From assembly GCF_014649695.1 (NCBI RefSeq), contig NZ_BMTN01000004.1, positions 434,001 through 498,000 of the forward strand: DNA of 64,000 bases, read 5' to 3'. A model generated the notes under the pieces. The model did no database searches and was not told where the DNA came from. It worked only from the letters and a program-made list of their open reading frames with translations. Made by a program: the position numbers and the translations under genes. Positions 47,138 through 55,370 of this stretch are shown one piece after another; position 1 is the stretch's first letter, and each line of letters opens with the position of its first letter. The DNA is from Streptomyces kurssanovii (GTDB lineage Bacteria; Actinomycetota; Actinomycetes; Streptomycetales; Streptomycetaceae).

Positions 47138-48586
47138 TCAGTTCTCCTCGGCGACCTGTTCCGTTGCCGCCGCGGCAGCCTGGGCGGCCGCGCTTCCGGG
47201 GCGCTTGCGAGCCACCCAACCCTCGATATTCCGCTGCTGGCCGCGGGCGACGGCCAGCGAACCGGCCGGCACATCCTTCGTGATCACGGAGCCCGCGGCG
47301 GTGTATGCACCGTCCCCGACCGTGACAGGAGCCACAAACATGTTGTCCGAGCCCGTCTTGCAGTGCGACCCGATCGTCGTGTGGTGCTTCGACTCCCCGT
47401 CGTAGTTCACGAAGACGCTCGCGGCGCCGATGTTCGTGTACTCGCCGATCGTCGCGTCGCCCACGTACGACAGGTGCGGCACCTTCGTGCCCTCACCGAT
47501 CGACGAGTTCTTCATCTCGACGAACGTGCCCGCCTTGGCCTTCGCGCCGAGGCGCGTACCGGGCCGCAGATAGGCGAACGGGCCCACCGAGGCGCCCTCG
47601 CCCACGGTGGCCGAATCCGCCACCGTGTTGTCCACCCGGGCGCCCGCGCGCACGGTCGTGTTCGTCAGGCGCGAGTTCGGACCGACCTCCGCGCCCTCCG
47701 CGATGTGCGTGGCGCCCAGCAGCTGCGTACCCGGGTGCACCACCGAGTCCGGCTCGAAGGTCACCGTCACGTCGATGATCACGGAAGCCGGGTCCACGAC
47801 GGTGACGCCGGCCATCATGGCCTGCTCCAGCAGCCGCTCGTTCATCAGCTTGCGGGCCTCCGCCAGTTGCACCCGGTTGTTGATGCCGAGGATCTCGCGG
47901 TGGTCGCCGGCCACGGACGCGCCGACCCGGTGGCCCGCCTCGCGCAGGATGCCCAGCACGTCGGTCAGGTACTCCTCGCCCTGGCTGTTGTCCGTCCGCA
48001 CCTTCGTCAGGGCGTCGGCGAGGAGCTGCCCGTCGAACGCGAACACACCGGAGTTGATCTCGCGGATCGCGCGCTGCTCGTCGGTGGCGTCCTTGTGCTC
48101 GACGATCGCGGTCACGGCGCCGGTGGCGGCGTCCCGCACGATGCGCCCGTAGCCGGTGGAGTCCGGCACCTCGGCGGTCAGCACGGTCACGGCGTTGCCG
48201 TCGGCCGAGTGCGTCGCGGCCAGCGCGGAGAGGGTGGCGCCGGAGAGCAGCGGGGTGTCGCCGCACACGACGACGACGGTGCCGTCAGGCCGGCCACCGA
48301 GCTCCTCGAGCCCCATGCGCACGGCGTGCCCGGTGCCGTTCTGCTCGGCCTGGAAGGCGGTACGGGTGCCCGCGTAGTGCTCGCCGAGGTGCGCCTCGAC
48401 CTGCTCCCGCGCGTGCCCGACGACCACCACGAGCTGCTCGGGGCCGAGCTCGCGTGCCGCGGACACGACGTGTCCGACGAGCGAACGTCCGGCGATTTCG
48501 TGCAGGACCTTGGGAGTCTTCGACTTCATGCGGGTGCCCTCACCCGCTGCGAGGACGACGACGGCTGCCGGGCGATTGGCGCTCAC
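47138..48586 (-). CDS. glmU: Bifunctional GlcN-1-P acetyltransferase / GlcNAc-1-P uridyltransferase, 482 aa
   Basis: Makes UDP-GlcNAc for peptidoglycan. The N-terminal uridyltransferase domain has VVVLAAGEGTRMKSKTPKVLHEIAG, then AEQNGTGHAV and VCGDTPLL. The C-terminal left-handed beta-helix acetyltransferase domain has hexapeptide repeats (ADSATVGEGASVGPFAYLRPG) and FVNYDGESKHHTTIG. The Ala-rich C-terminal tail is typical of actinobacteria. Start is GTG 48586 (VSANRPAAVVVLAAG); the frame extends upstream by chance through the tRNA. Confidence 0.97.
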   Translation of the reverse strand: MSANRPAAVVVLAAGEGTRMKSKTPKVLHEIAGRSLVGHVVSAARELGPEQLVVVVGHAREQVEAHLGEHYAGTRTAFQAEQNGTGHAVRMGLEELGGRPDGTVVVVCGDTPLLSGATLSALAATHSADGNAVTVLTAEVPDSTGYGRIVRDAATGAVTAIVEHKDATDEQRAIREINSGVFAFDGQLLADALTKVRTDNSQGEEYLTDVLGILREAGHRVGASVAGDHREILGINNRVQLAEARKLMNERLLEQAMMAGVTVVDPASVIIDVTVTFEPDSVVHPGTQLLGATHIAEGAEVGPNSRLTNTTVRAGARVDNTVADSATVGEGASVGPFAYLRPGTRLGAKAKAGTFVEMKNSSIGEGTKVPHLSYVGDATIGEYTNIGAASVFVNYDGESKHHTTIGSHCKTGSDNMFVAPVTVGDGAYTAAGSVITKDVPAGSLAVARGQQRNIEGWVARKRPGSAAAQAAAAATEQVAEEN

Positions 48587-48711
48587 GGGTATGCCCTTCG
48601 GCTTCGGGTGGTGGGACAACCGAAGGATACCGGGGGGTTTCGGGCCGGAAACGAGTGCGGGTCCCGACCGGAGGTCAGGACCCGAAGAGGCGCGACCCGG
48701 AGGCCGGAGAG

Positions 48712-48783
48712 CTCCCCCGTCAGGACTCGAACCCGAACAGATGGCACCAAAAGCCACAGTGCTGCCAATTACACCACGGGGGA
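48712..48783 (-). tRNA. tRNA-Gln (anticodon TTG)
   Basis: Reading the minus strand, the acceptor stem TCCCCCG pairs with CGGGGGA, the D-arm has TGTAATTGGCAGCA, the anticodon loop is TTTTGGT (anticodon TTG), and the T-loop contains TTCGAGT with stem CGGGT/CCTGA-like pairs. The length is 72 nt with discriminator G; CCA is not encoded. It lies upstream of glmU. Confidence 0.95.
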
Positions 48784-48901
48784 TGGAACGCGCCGGAACC
48801 GGACATACTGTTCGGCTGCCGGACCGGCACCACACACTATGCCAGGTGGCCTCGGCGCGACGGTAGGAAAATGACTCGCGCCCGCCCGTAGGCTGGAACA
48901 C

Positions 48902-50224
48902 ATGACCACAACGGGGGCACAGCAGGAGGCCTCGGGTTCGACCGCCCGGGGTCCGCTGTGGTGGAGACGGCGGCGTAGTGCCGCGCTGGACGTGGGACTT
49001 GCCGTCGCCTCCGCCGTCGAGTGCGCGCTACAAGGTGTCGGGTTCGCGGATCAGGCCGCGCTGCCCGTGCCGTTGGGCGTGCTGTTCGGGCTGGCGGTCG
49101 GATCGGTGCTGGTGCTGAGACGTCGGTGGCCGATCGCCGTCGTCCTGGTGTCCATCGCGACCACGCCGGCCGAGATGGGCTTTGTGATGGGGCTCGTCGG
49201 GCTGTACACGCTCGCCGCCTCCGACGTGCCGCGACGGATCACGGCGACGCTGGCGGGGATGGCCCTGTCCGCGACGTTCATCGTGACGTTCGTGCGCGTA
49301 CGGCAGGACGTGGAGGCGGGCGACTACAGCGCACCGTACGTGCCGCTGATGGCCGTCGTCATGTCCCTCGGACTGACGGCCCCTCCGGTGCTGCTCGGCC
49401 TCTACATAGGGGCCCGCCGGCGGCTCATGGAGAGCCTGCGGGAGCGGGCGGACAGCCTGGAGCAGGAGCTGTCGCTGCTGGCGGACCGGGCGGAGCAGCG
49501 GGCGCAATGGGCGCGCCAGGAGGAGCGGACCCGTATCGCGCGGGAGATGCACGACGTGGTGGCCCATCGGGTGAGCCTGATGGTGGTGCACGCGGCGGCG
49601 TTGCAGGCGGTGGCGCTGAAGGACCCGCAGAAGGCCGTGAAGAACGCGGCGCTGGTGGGGGACATGGGCCGCCAGGCGCTGACGGAGCTGAGGGAGATGC
49701 TCGGGGTGCTGCGCTCCGGCGAGAACCGGGTGAGGGCGCGGGCGGACGCGCCGCCGCTGGCGGCGGTGGGCGCGGCGGCCGCCGCCGCCGCTGCCGCCGC
49801 CGCGGAGGACGGGCCGTGCATCGCGGACATCGAGGTGCTCGTGGGTCAGTCGCGGCAGGCGGGCATGGTGGTGGAGCTCGCCGTGCAGGGGGACGTACGG
49901 GCGTATCCGCCCGAGGTGGAGCAGACGGCGTACCGGGTGATCCAGGAGGCGCTGACCAACGTCCACAAGCATGCGGCCGGCGCCAAGGTGATGGTGCGGC
50001 TGGCACATCGCGACGAGGAGGTCGCGATGCAGGTGGAGAACGGCTCCCCGGACGCGGCGGGAGGCGCGGCGGACGCCGGACTGCCCAGCGGCGGCAACGG
50101 ACTGGTCGGTATGCGGGAGCGGGTGACCGCGCTGGGCGGGGTCTTCGTGTCGGGGCCGACGGACGCGGGGGGCTTCCGGGTGTCCGCGGTGCTGCCCGAC
50201 CGCGCCGAGGTCAGCCTGCGCTGA
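48902..50224 (+). CDS. Orphan sensor histidine kinase, HisKA_3 type, 440 aa
   Basis: An N-terminal membrane module of about five TM helices (35-175) is followed by a coiled-coil-forming charged helix. The phosphoacceptor helix AREMHDVVAHRVSLMVVHA has the conserved His. A run of about eleven Ala/Gly residues (GCC/GCG repeat, 49767-49803) links it to the HATPase domain (EALTNVHKHAAGAKV, GGNGLVGMRERV). No response regulator gene is adjacent, which is unusual for this class and makes it an orphan here. Start is ATG 48902. Confidence 0.9.
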   Translation: MTTTGAQQEASGSTARGPLWWRRRRSAALDVGLAVASAVECALQGVGFADQAALPVPLGVLFGLAVGSVLVLRRRWPIAVVLVSIATTPAEMGFVMGLVGLYTLAASDVPRRITATLAGMALSATFIVTFVRVRQDVEAGDYSAPYVPLMAVVMSLGLTAPPVLLGLYIGARRRLMESLRERADSLEQELSLLADRAEQRAQWARQEERTRIAREMHDVVAHRVSLMVVHAAALQAVALKDPQKAVKNAALVGDMGRQALTELREMLGVLRSGENRVRARADAPPLAAVGAAAAAAAAAAAEDGPCIADIEVLVGQSRQAGMVVELAVQGDVRAYPPEVEQTAYRVIQEALTNVHKHAAGAKVMVRLAHRDEEVAMQVENGSPDAAGGAADAGLPSGGNGLVGMRERVTALGGVFVSGPTDAGGFRVSAVLPDRAEVSLR

Positions 50225-50231
50225 GCGCGGC

Positions 50232-50255
50232 CCCGGCCGCCCGGACCGGGCCGGG
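50232..50255. terminator. Hairpin between convergent kinase and SUKH-3 genes
   Basis: CCCGGCC (50232-50238) pairs with GGCCGGG (50249-50255). The short stem lies in the 34-bp gap between convergent stops. Confidence 0.5.
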
Positions 50256-50258
50256 TGC

Positions 50259-50750
50259 TCAGCCCGGGGTGAGCCGGGTCGGCCGGACGCCGGTGACGAG
50301 GGTGGTCAGGGCCTGGTCGATGTCGGCGCCGAGATACCAGTCGCCGGTGTGGTCGATGCTGTAGACCCGGCCTTCCATGTCCATGGCCAGCACCGCCTGC
50401 TGGTCGCCCTCCATGCCGAGCGGTGAGATCTCCGTGTCGAGGGCCCGGCCGAGATCGGCCAGGGTGCGTGCCAGATGCAGGCCTTCGAGCGGGTCGAACC
50501 GCAGGGGCGCGGGCGCGTGCTGCCGTCCCGGCCCGGGCGCGACGACGGTGAGCCCGCCGAACTCCGCCCACGCCTCCACGGCGGCCGGGAAGACCGTGTG
50601 CTGATGGCCCGCCGGCGAGACGTGCGCGCGCAGGGTGTCCGCCCAGTGCTCGGCCTGCTTGATGTCCCAGCGGCCTGGCTGCCAACCCGCATCGCGCAGC
50701 GCGGCGTCGACGGCGACGGGGAAGCGGGTGGTGCTGAGGTGGTCGGGCAT
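50259..50750 (-). CDS. SUKH-3 domain immunity-like protein, 163 aa
   Basis: SMI1/KNR4-superfamily protein of the SUKH-3 group, which in polymorphic toxin systems neutralises cognate nucleases or deaminases. Features are RFPVAVDAALRDAGWQPGRW at the N-terminus, AEFGGLTV, FDPLEGLHLARTL, the central DTEISPLGMEGDQQAVLAMD and the VYSIDHTGDWYLGADIDQAL ending typical of SUKH-3. It starts 10 bp after the YwqJ-like deaminase stop on the same strand, so they form a pair. Start is ATG 50750. Confidence 0.87.
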   Translation of the reverse strand: MPDHLSTTRFPVAVDAALRDAGWQPGRWDIKQAEHWADTLRAHVSPAGHQHTVFPAAVEAWAEFGGLTVVAPGPGRQHAPAPLRFDPLEGLHLARTLADLGRALDTEISPLGMEGDQQAVLAMDMEGRVYSIDHTGDWYLGADIDQALTTLVTGVRPTRLTPG

Positions 50751-50760
50751 CGGTCGCGGG

Positions 50761-51264
50761 TCAGCCGTTCTCGGGTGTCGGGGCGACGGGGCGTACGCCG
50801 AAGTGGTCGAGCATCGCGGTGCACGACCGGCAGGGCGGGGCGTAGCTGCCGTGCAGGGGGTCGCCGTCCTCGCGGATGCGGCGTGCGGTGAGCTTGGCAT
50901 GCTTGAGCGCGCGCCGGGCCTCGCCATGGGTGAGGGGTTTGCGCTGGGCGCGCTTGGAGCGCTGGGTCTCCGCGGCGGTCAGATGGCGGGAGAGCAGGAT
51001 CGCCTCCGGGCAGCGCCCGGTGAAGCGCTCGCGCTGGCCACTCGTGAGGGTGTCGAGGAAATCCTGTACGAGTGGGTGGAGGACCGGCGGCTGGTCGCCC
51101 TTCCCGGCCGTGCACGTGAGCGTCTCGCCGCGTACGGAGAGTGCGGCCGCCACGGCGGGCAGGATTCCGTCACGGCGGTGCCGCAGTCCGGGCGCCCGCC
51201 CGGACCCGTCGGCGCTCCAGCTGAGGCGTGGATCACCCGATGTGCTTGGTTGCGCTGTGTGCAT
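50761..51264 (-). CDS. YwqJ-like deaminase-fold protein, 167 aa
   Basis: Nucleotide/nucleic-acid deaminase-superfamily protein of the YwqJ group. The first zinc motif is C-P-E (GRCPEAILLS, Cys replacing the usual His, with the catalytic Glu) and the second is PPCRSC, the PCxxC pair. Between them lie the charged helices expected in the fold. There is no signal peptide or secretion-leader domain, so it looks intracellular or is the detached tip of a toxin. The downstream gene on the same strand encodes a SUKH-3 protein. Start is ATG 51264 (MHTAQPS). Substrate is unknown. Confidence 0.8.
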   Translation of the reverse strand: MHTAQPSTSGDPRLSWSADGSGRAPGLRHRRDGILPAVAAALSVRGETLTCTAGKGDQPPVLHPLVQDFLDTLTSGQRERFTGRCPEAILLSRHLTAAETQRSKRAQRKPLTHGEARRALKHAKLTARRIREDGDPLHGSYAPPCRSCTAMLDHFGVRPVAPTPENG

Positions 51265-51386
51265 GGTGTTGCCGTCCCTCCCGCGCACTCCCCCGTGGTG
51301 CGGTAGACAGCCTGCCAAATGGGGTGGCTGGTAAGGAAGCTGGGTAGCTGAAACGTGTCGCCGTGGTGTCGTCCCATGGCCTTTGG

Positions 51387-51402
51387 GTCACTCGAAAGTG
51401 AC
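51387..51402. promoter_or_regulatory. Perfect dyad in the divergent promoter region of the deaminase/SUKH locus
   Basis: GTCACT-CGAA-AGTGAC is a perfect 6-bp inverted repeat midway in the 231 bp between the two divergent gene pairs. It is a good candidate operator that could control both sides at once. Confidence 0.5.
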
Positions 51403-51495
51403 TCTTCGTTACGGAACCGGAGGCCAGGCAGCCACTATTGCCGCACCGCTTAGGCTGTGCTGAACCAGCCAGAAGCCAGCAGGGGGCAGAACGCC

Positions 51496-52509
51496 ATGAC
51501 GACAGGTCGGCAAGGCCTGGGGGCAGCTACGGGCCCCGGGGCCGGTGCGGGTACCGCGCCACCGAATGCGGCCTACGCCGGGCAGGTCGTGCACTTCCCG
51601 GACCCGGTCCGTGCCTCCCGTCACCCCAGAGGGGTGCGGGTCGACGACGGGGGACACCCGGACTTCTCGCCGTACGCCCGCGCGGCCGCGGAGATCGCCG
51701 AGCCTCCCGAGGGCTTCGGCGTGGACGAGTTGCGCCTCACGGACTTCGTCTCCGCGAACGCCGCTCTGGCCGCGCACGGCCACCCCCTGTGGGACACCGT
51801 CCCCGCGGTGGCGACGCCCCACGGCTGGACGTGGCACCACGTACCGAACTCGCGGCGGCTGGAGCTCGTACCCGTCGAGGTGAAGGCGCTGCTGCGGCAT
51901 CACGGCGGTCTGACGACGGCGGCCGTGGACCACTCCAAGCGGGGCACGCGCCCGCTCCAGGAGACCCGGCCCGCTCATTTCGGCCTGCCGAAGGGCGCCG
52001 TCTCGGTGACCGAGCAGCAGCTGCGGCACGTCGAGGAGGATCTCGGCTACCGCCTGCCCGGCGCGTACCGCTCCTTCCTCAAGGCCGCGGGCGGCTCCGC
52101 CCCGGTCGGCGCGGCGCTCGACGCGGAGCTGGGTCTGCTGGTGGACCAGCCGTTCTTCACGGTGCGCGAAGAGGCCGCGGTCAACGACCTGGTGTACGTC
52201 AACAAGTGCCTGCGGGACCACCTGACCAAGGACTACCTGGGCGTCGCGTTCGTCCAGGGCGGGATCCTCGCGCTGAAGGTGCGGGGCACGGACATCGGTT
52301 CGGTGTGGTTCTGCGCGTACGACGACGCCCGCGACCAGGACGGGTGGAACGTGCAGGAGCGCGTGGAGAGACTGCTGCTGCCCTGCGGCGAGGACTTCGA
52401 CGCCTTCCTGCAGCGGCTCGCGGGCAATCCGCCGGAGCTGGAGACCGTGGCCAATCTGATGGTGGACGGCGGCTTCGCGCGTGCCGTTCCCGTTTCGGGC
52501 GAGGGGTGA
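51496..52509 (+). CDS. SMI1/KNR4 (SUKH) family protein, 337 aa
   Basis: Residues 1-35 are Gly/Ala-rich. The middle has FPDPVRASRHPRGVRVD and a helical/strand region with SANAALAAHGHPLWDT. The SUKH domain occupies roughly 170-330: VTEQQLRHVEEDLGYRLPGAYRSFLKAAGGS is the conserved SMI1 helix-turn, followed by FFTVREEAAVNDLVYVNKCL and GVAFVQGGILALKVRG. ATG 51496 has a ggggg site upstream. It precedes the deaminase/SUKH-4 gene by 7 bp and is likely co-translated. It may be an immunity or regulatory partner of that protein. Confidence 0.85.
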   Translation: MTTGRQGLGAATGPGAGAGTAPPNAAYAGQVVHFPDPVRASRHPRGVRVDDGGHPDFSPYARAAAEIAEPPEGFGVDELRLTDFVSANAALAAHGHPLWDTVPAVATPHGWTWHHVPNSRRLELVPVEVKALLRHHGGLTTAAVDHSKRGTRPLQETRPAHFGLPKGAVSVTEQQLRHVEEDLGYRLPGAYRSFLKAAGGSAPVGAALDAELGLLVDQPFFTVREEAAVNDLVYVNKCLRDHLTKDYLGVAFVQGGILALKVRGTDIGSVWFCAYDDARDQDGWNVQERVERLLLPCGEDFDAFLQRLAGNPPELETVANLMVDGGFARAVPVSGEG

Positions 52510-52516
52510 TCGACCG

Positions 52517-55297
52517 GTGGTGACTTTCGCGCAGGCGCAGGAGCGCGCCGAGGAGTGGGTCAACGGCGACGTGCCCGCGTACCAGCACCGTGAGGTGCGG
52601 GTCCGGGAGTTCGACCTCGGATTCGTCGTGTGGGCGGAGGACCGCGAGCAGGGGGCCCGTTCCGACGGCGGCCGCCAGCGGCTGGTGATCGCCAGGGACA
52701 GCGGTGAGGCGACGCTGTGGCCGGGGCTGCCGGTCGGTGAGGTGATCCGCCGGTACGAGGAGGAGTACGGGGGCACCCAGGACGCCTCCCAGGCTCCGGC
52801 GCCGGAAGCGCCGCAGCGGATAGACCTGAACCAGACGTCCTTCCTGTTGAGTCCGCCCGAGTGGCTCCAGGACGCGGCGGACAGGATGGGTATCCCCGAC
52901 CGGCGTTCGTCGTCGGATTCCCCGGCTCCGGCCGGGACTTCGGCGCCGGCCGGACCCGCGGCTCCCGCTGCCGCCGCCGCTTCCGCCTCCGGCGTGGACG
53001 AATCGCCGGCCCCCGCCGCCGCGGCGTCCGACGGCCCGGGTTCGATCGGGGGCAACGCGTCGCAGGCGACCGGCAGTTCGGCCGCCTCCTCGCTGTCCTC
53101 GTCGCCCTCGGCCGCCTCCTCGTCCTCTTCTTCTTCCGCGGCTTCCGCGTCGTCCTCGGCGGGGTCCGGCTGGCCGGAGGCGGGTTCGTCGCCGGGCGCG
53201 GACGCGTCGCGGGGCGGATCCGCGTGGCCGAGCGCCGGGGCGGCGGACCACGAGCCGACGGCGTCCGACGGGGTGCCCGCCACGCCGTCCGGCGGCACCG
53301 GCTGGACGGACACCAGTTCCGCGGGTCCTGACGACGCGTCCGTGCCGCTGCCGGCCACCGTGTTCGCGCCGCCGGTCTCGCTGGACGACAGCAGCACACC
53401 ACCGCCCGTGGGCGCCGACGCGCCCACGGCGCTGATGTCGGGCGGCAGCCGGCTGCCGAGGACCGCGATCGTGCCGGGGCTGGGCGTGCAGCAGCAGTCG
53501 GAGCCGCCGCGGTCGCCGCAGCAGCAGACGCCGCCACCCGCCCCGGGCGCCGGTGCGGCCGACATCGCGGACGCGGCGACGAGCAAGGCCGTCCTGCCGC
53601 CGCGCGGAGCGCGCGGCGGTACGGGGTCGACGACCCCGCCGCCGCCCGGCGCTCCCGGCACCCCCGGTGCCCGGCCGGGCACCGGCGCGACGCCGCCGCC
53701 GTCGGGTCCGGGCGCGCCCGGTGCCCCGGCGGGCGGCTATCTGCCCACCCAGCTCGTCTCGCAGCTCGGCCCGGAAGGTCCGCGGCCTCCCGGTCCGCCC
53801 GGTCCGCCGGCGCCCCCTGGTTCGACGCCGCCGCCCGTTGGCGGGGTGCATCACGCGGCGACGATGCTCGCCGGTCCCGCGCAGATGGGTCCGGGGGCTC
53901 CGCAGCCTCCCGGCCCGCCCGGTCCGCCGAGGCCGCCGGGTTCGACGCCGCCGCCTCCCGGTCCACCCGCGGCTCCCGGTTCGACGCCGCCTCCTGGTTC
54001 GACGCCGCCGCCCGGTGGCGGGGTGCATCACGCGGCGACGATGCTCGCCGGTCCCGCGCAGATGGGTCCGGGGGCTCCGCAGCCTCCGGGCCCGCCCGGC
54101 TCGCCGCCGCCCCCCGGTTCGACGCCGCCTCCTGGTTCGACGCCGCCGCCCGGTGGCGGGGTGCATCAGGCCGCGACGATGCTCGCCGGTCCCGCGCAGA
54201 TGGGTCCGGGGGCTCCGCAACCTCCCGGCCCGCCCGGCGCCCCCGGTCCGGTGCCGAACGCGCCGCAGCCTCCGATGGGCGGCGGCCGTCCGCCGTACGG
54301 TTACCCGCAGCAGCCCACCGGCGTGCCGACGGTCGGCCCCGGCTATCAGGCCGTCCTGCGCTACCGCGCGCCCGACGGGTCCGAGGCCCAGCTGATCCGC
54401 CGCTCCGCGCCGGGCACGCCGCACCCGGAGTGGCAGATCCTGCACGAGCTGCGCGCGATGAACGTGCCGCCGCAGCAGGTGCTGGAACTGCACACGGAGC
54501 TGGAATCGTGCGAGCTGCCGGGTGCGTACTGTGCCCGGATGATCCGCGAGACATGGCCGCAGGCGCGGATCACGTCGATCGCCCCGTACGGCAGGGACCA
54601 TGCCTCTCGTCAGCAGGGCATGCAGCAACTGCTCGCCCACCAGGGCGAGTTGCACCAGGTTGCGGACGGGCCGGCCCGTCCCGCGCCGGTGCGTGCCCCG
54701 CTGCCGCAGGTGCCTTTGGCTCCGCCGATCCCGCCGGAGGGCGTGGCGCAGGAGCTGGCGGGCGCGTTCGGGCCGCAGGGTCTGTGCCGGTTCGACCAGC
54801 GGGCCGTGTCGCGTCAGGGTGTGCCGGAGGTCGTGGCGGCGACCCTGGTGTGGGCGGGTCTGCCGGGCGACTTCAACCCGTTCTTCTGGGCGCAGCCGGC
54901 CCAGCCGGTGGTGCCGACGCTGGCGGAGCTCGCCGCCCAGCGCCAGGTCCAGCCGGCGTCCGACGCCGGTTCGTACCTGGTGATCGGCAGCGACTTCGGC
55001 CGTGCGATCTGCGTCCAGTACGGCACGGCGCACATCGTGGCGGTGCCGGTGGAGTCGGGTCCGGGCGGTCAGCCCGTGGCGCCGCAGTTCGTGAACACGG
55101 GCCTGCCCGAGTTCGTACGCTGCCTGGCACTGCTCGGCCGCATGTGGCGGCTGCGCTTCGGCCTCACCCCGGAGCAGGCGGGCCGCTGGACGGTCGACTT
55201 CCAGGCCCAACTGGCGGCCCTGGACCCGGCGGCGCTGTCGTCGCCGGAGAGCTGGTGGTCGGTACTCCTCGAGCAGATGTGGGACGGCCTGCTGTAG
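52517..55297 (+). CDS. Deaminase-SUKH-4 fusion protein with long proline-rich repeat linker, 926 aa
   Basis: The domain order is unusual. Residues 1-85 resemble YrhB/Imm35-type small immunity domains (REVRVREFDLGFVVWAE). Residues 125-395 are low-complexity Ser/Ala/Pro/Gly, and 370-590 are proline-rich with three near-identical repeats. About 600-710 is a deaminase-like module with H636-P-E638 and C665...C672 (SCELPGAYC, as in SCP1.201-type nucleic-acid deaminases). Roughly 735-926 resemble a SUKH-4 immunity domain (VIGSDFGRAICVQYGT, ... SWWSVLLEQMWDGLL). A putative toxin-like domain and immunity-like domains are thus on one chain, with no export signal. Start is GTG 52517 or 52520. Confidence 0.82.
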   Translation: MVTFAQAQERAEEWVNGDVPAYQHREVRVREFDLGFVVWAEDREQGARSDGGRQRLVIARDSGEATLWPGLPVGEVIRRYEEEYGGTQDASQAPAPEAPQRIDLNQTSFLLSPPEWLQDAADRMGIPDRRSSSDSPAPAGTSAPAGPAAPAAAAASASGVDESPAPAAAASDGPGSIGGNASQATGSSAASSLSSSPSAASSSSSSSAASASSSAGSGWPEAGSSPGADASRGGSAWPSAGAADHEPTASDGVPATPSGGTGWTDTSSAGPDDASVPLPATVFAPPVSLDDSSTPPPVGADAPTALMSGGSRLPRTAIVPGLGVQQQSEPPRSPQQQTPPPAPGAGAADIADAATSKAVLPPRGARGGTGSTTPPPPGAPGTPGARPGTGATPPPSGPGAPGAPAGGYLPTQLVSQLGPEGPRPPGPPGPPAPPGSTPPPVGGVHHAATMLAGPAQMGPGAPQPPGPPGPPRPPGSTPPPPGPPAAPGSTPPPGSTPPPGGGVHHAATMLAGPAQMGPGAPQPPGPPGSPPPPGSTPPPGSTPPPGGGVHQAATMLAGPAQMGPGAPQPPGPPGAPGPVPNAPQPPMGGGRPPYGYPQQPTGVPTVGPGYQAVLRYRAPDGSEAQLIRRSAPGTPHPEWQILHELRAMNVPPQQVLELHTELESCELPGAYCARMIRETWPQARITSIAPYGRDHASRQQGMQQLLAHQGELHQVADGPARPAPVRAPLPQVPLAPPIPPEGVAQELAGAFGPQGLCRFDQRAVSRQGVPEVVAATLVWAGLPGDFNPFFWAQPAQPVVPTLAELAAQRQVQPASDAGSYLVIGSDFGRAICVQYGTAHIVAVPVESGPGGQPVAPQFVNTGLPEFVRCLALLGRMWRLRFGLTPEQAGRWTVDFQAQLAALDPAALSSPESWWSVLLEQMWDGLL
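53822..54240 (+). repeat. Tandem coding repeats in the proline-rich linker
   Basis: Three copies of a unit of about 85 bp (starting near 53840, 54017 and 54155) encode GGVHHAATMLAGPAQMGPGA followed by PQPPGPPG. They are separated by variable GSTPPP runs. High identity at the DNA level suggests recent expansion and likely strain-to-strain length variation. Confidence 0.85.
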
Positions 55298-55315
55298 GCC
55301 GCGCCGTACGACACG

Positions 55316-55356
55316 CGAGTGCGCCCGGTCCGTGACCCACGGACCGGGCGCACTCG
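55316..55356. terminator. Strong bidirectional terminator
   Basis: Perfect 19-bp stem (55316-55334 with 55338-55356) and 3-nt loop between the convergent deaminase-SUKH-4 and symporter genes. It serves both. Confidence 0.9.
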
Positions 55357-55370
55357 TTCGTGCGGTCGGG

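Noticed and set aside
48587-48901. N-terminal extension of glmU through the tRNA region
   Set aside because: The frame is open by chance, crosses tRNA-Gln, and the GlmU N-terminus begins at GTG 48586.
53822-54240. Possible CRISPR-like array
   Set aside because: The repeats are in-frame coding units within a proline-rich protein, with no unique spacers of constant length and no cas genes.
52199-55210. A 1003-residue minus-strand open frame opposite the deaminase-SUKH-4 gene
   Set aside because: It is Arg/Pro-rich noise from the antisense of GC-rich repeats, with no start signal or domain. The plus-strand gene has recognisable folds.
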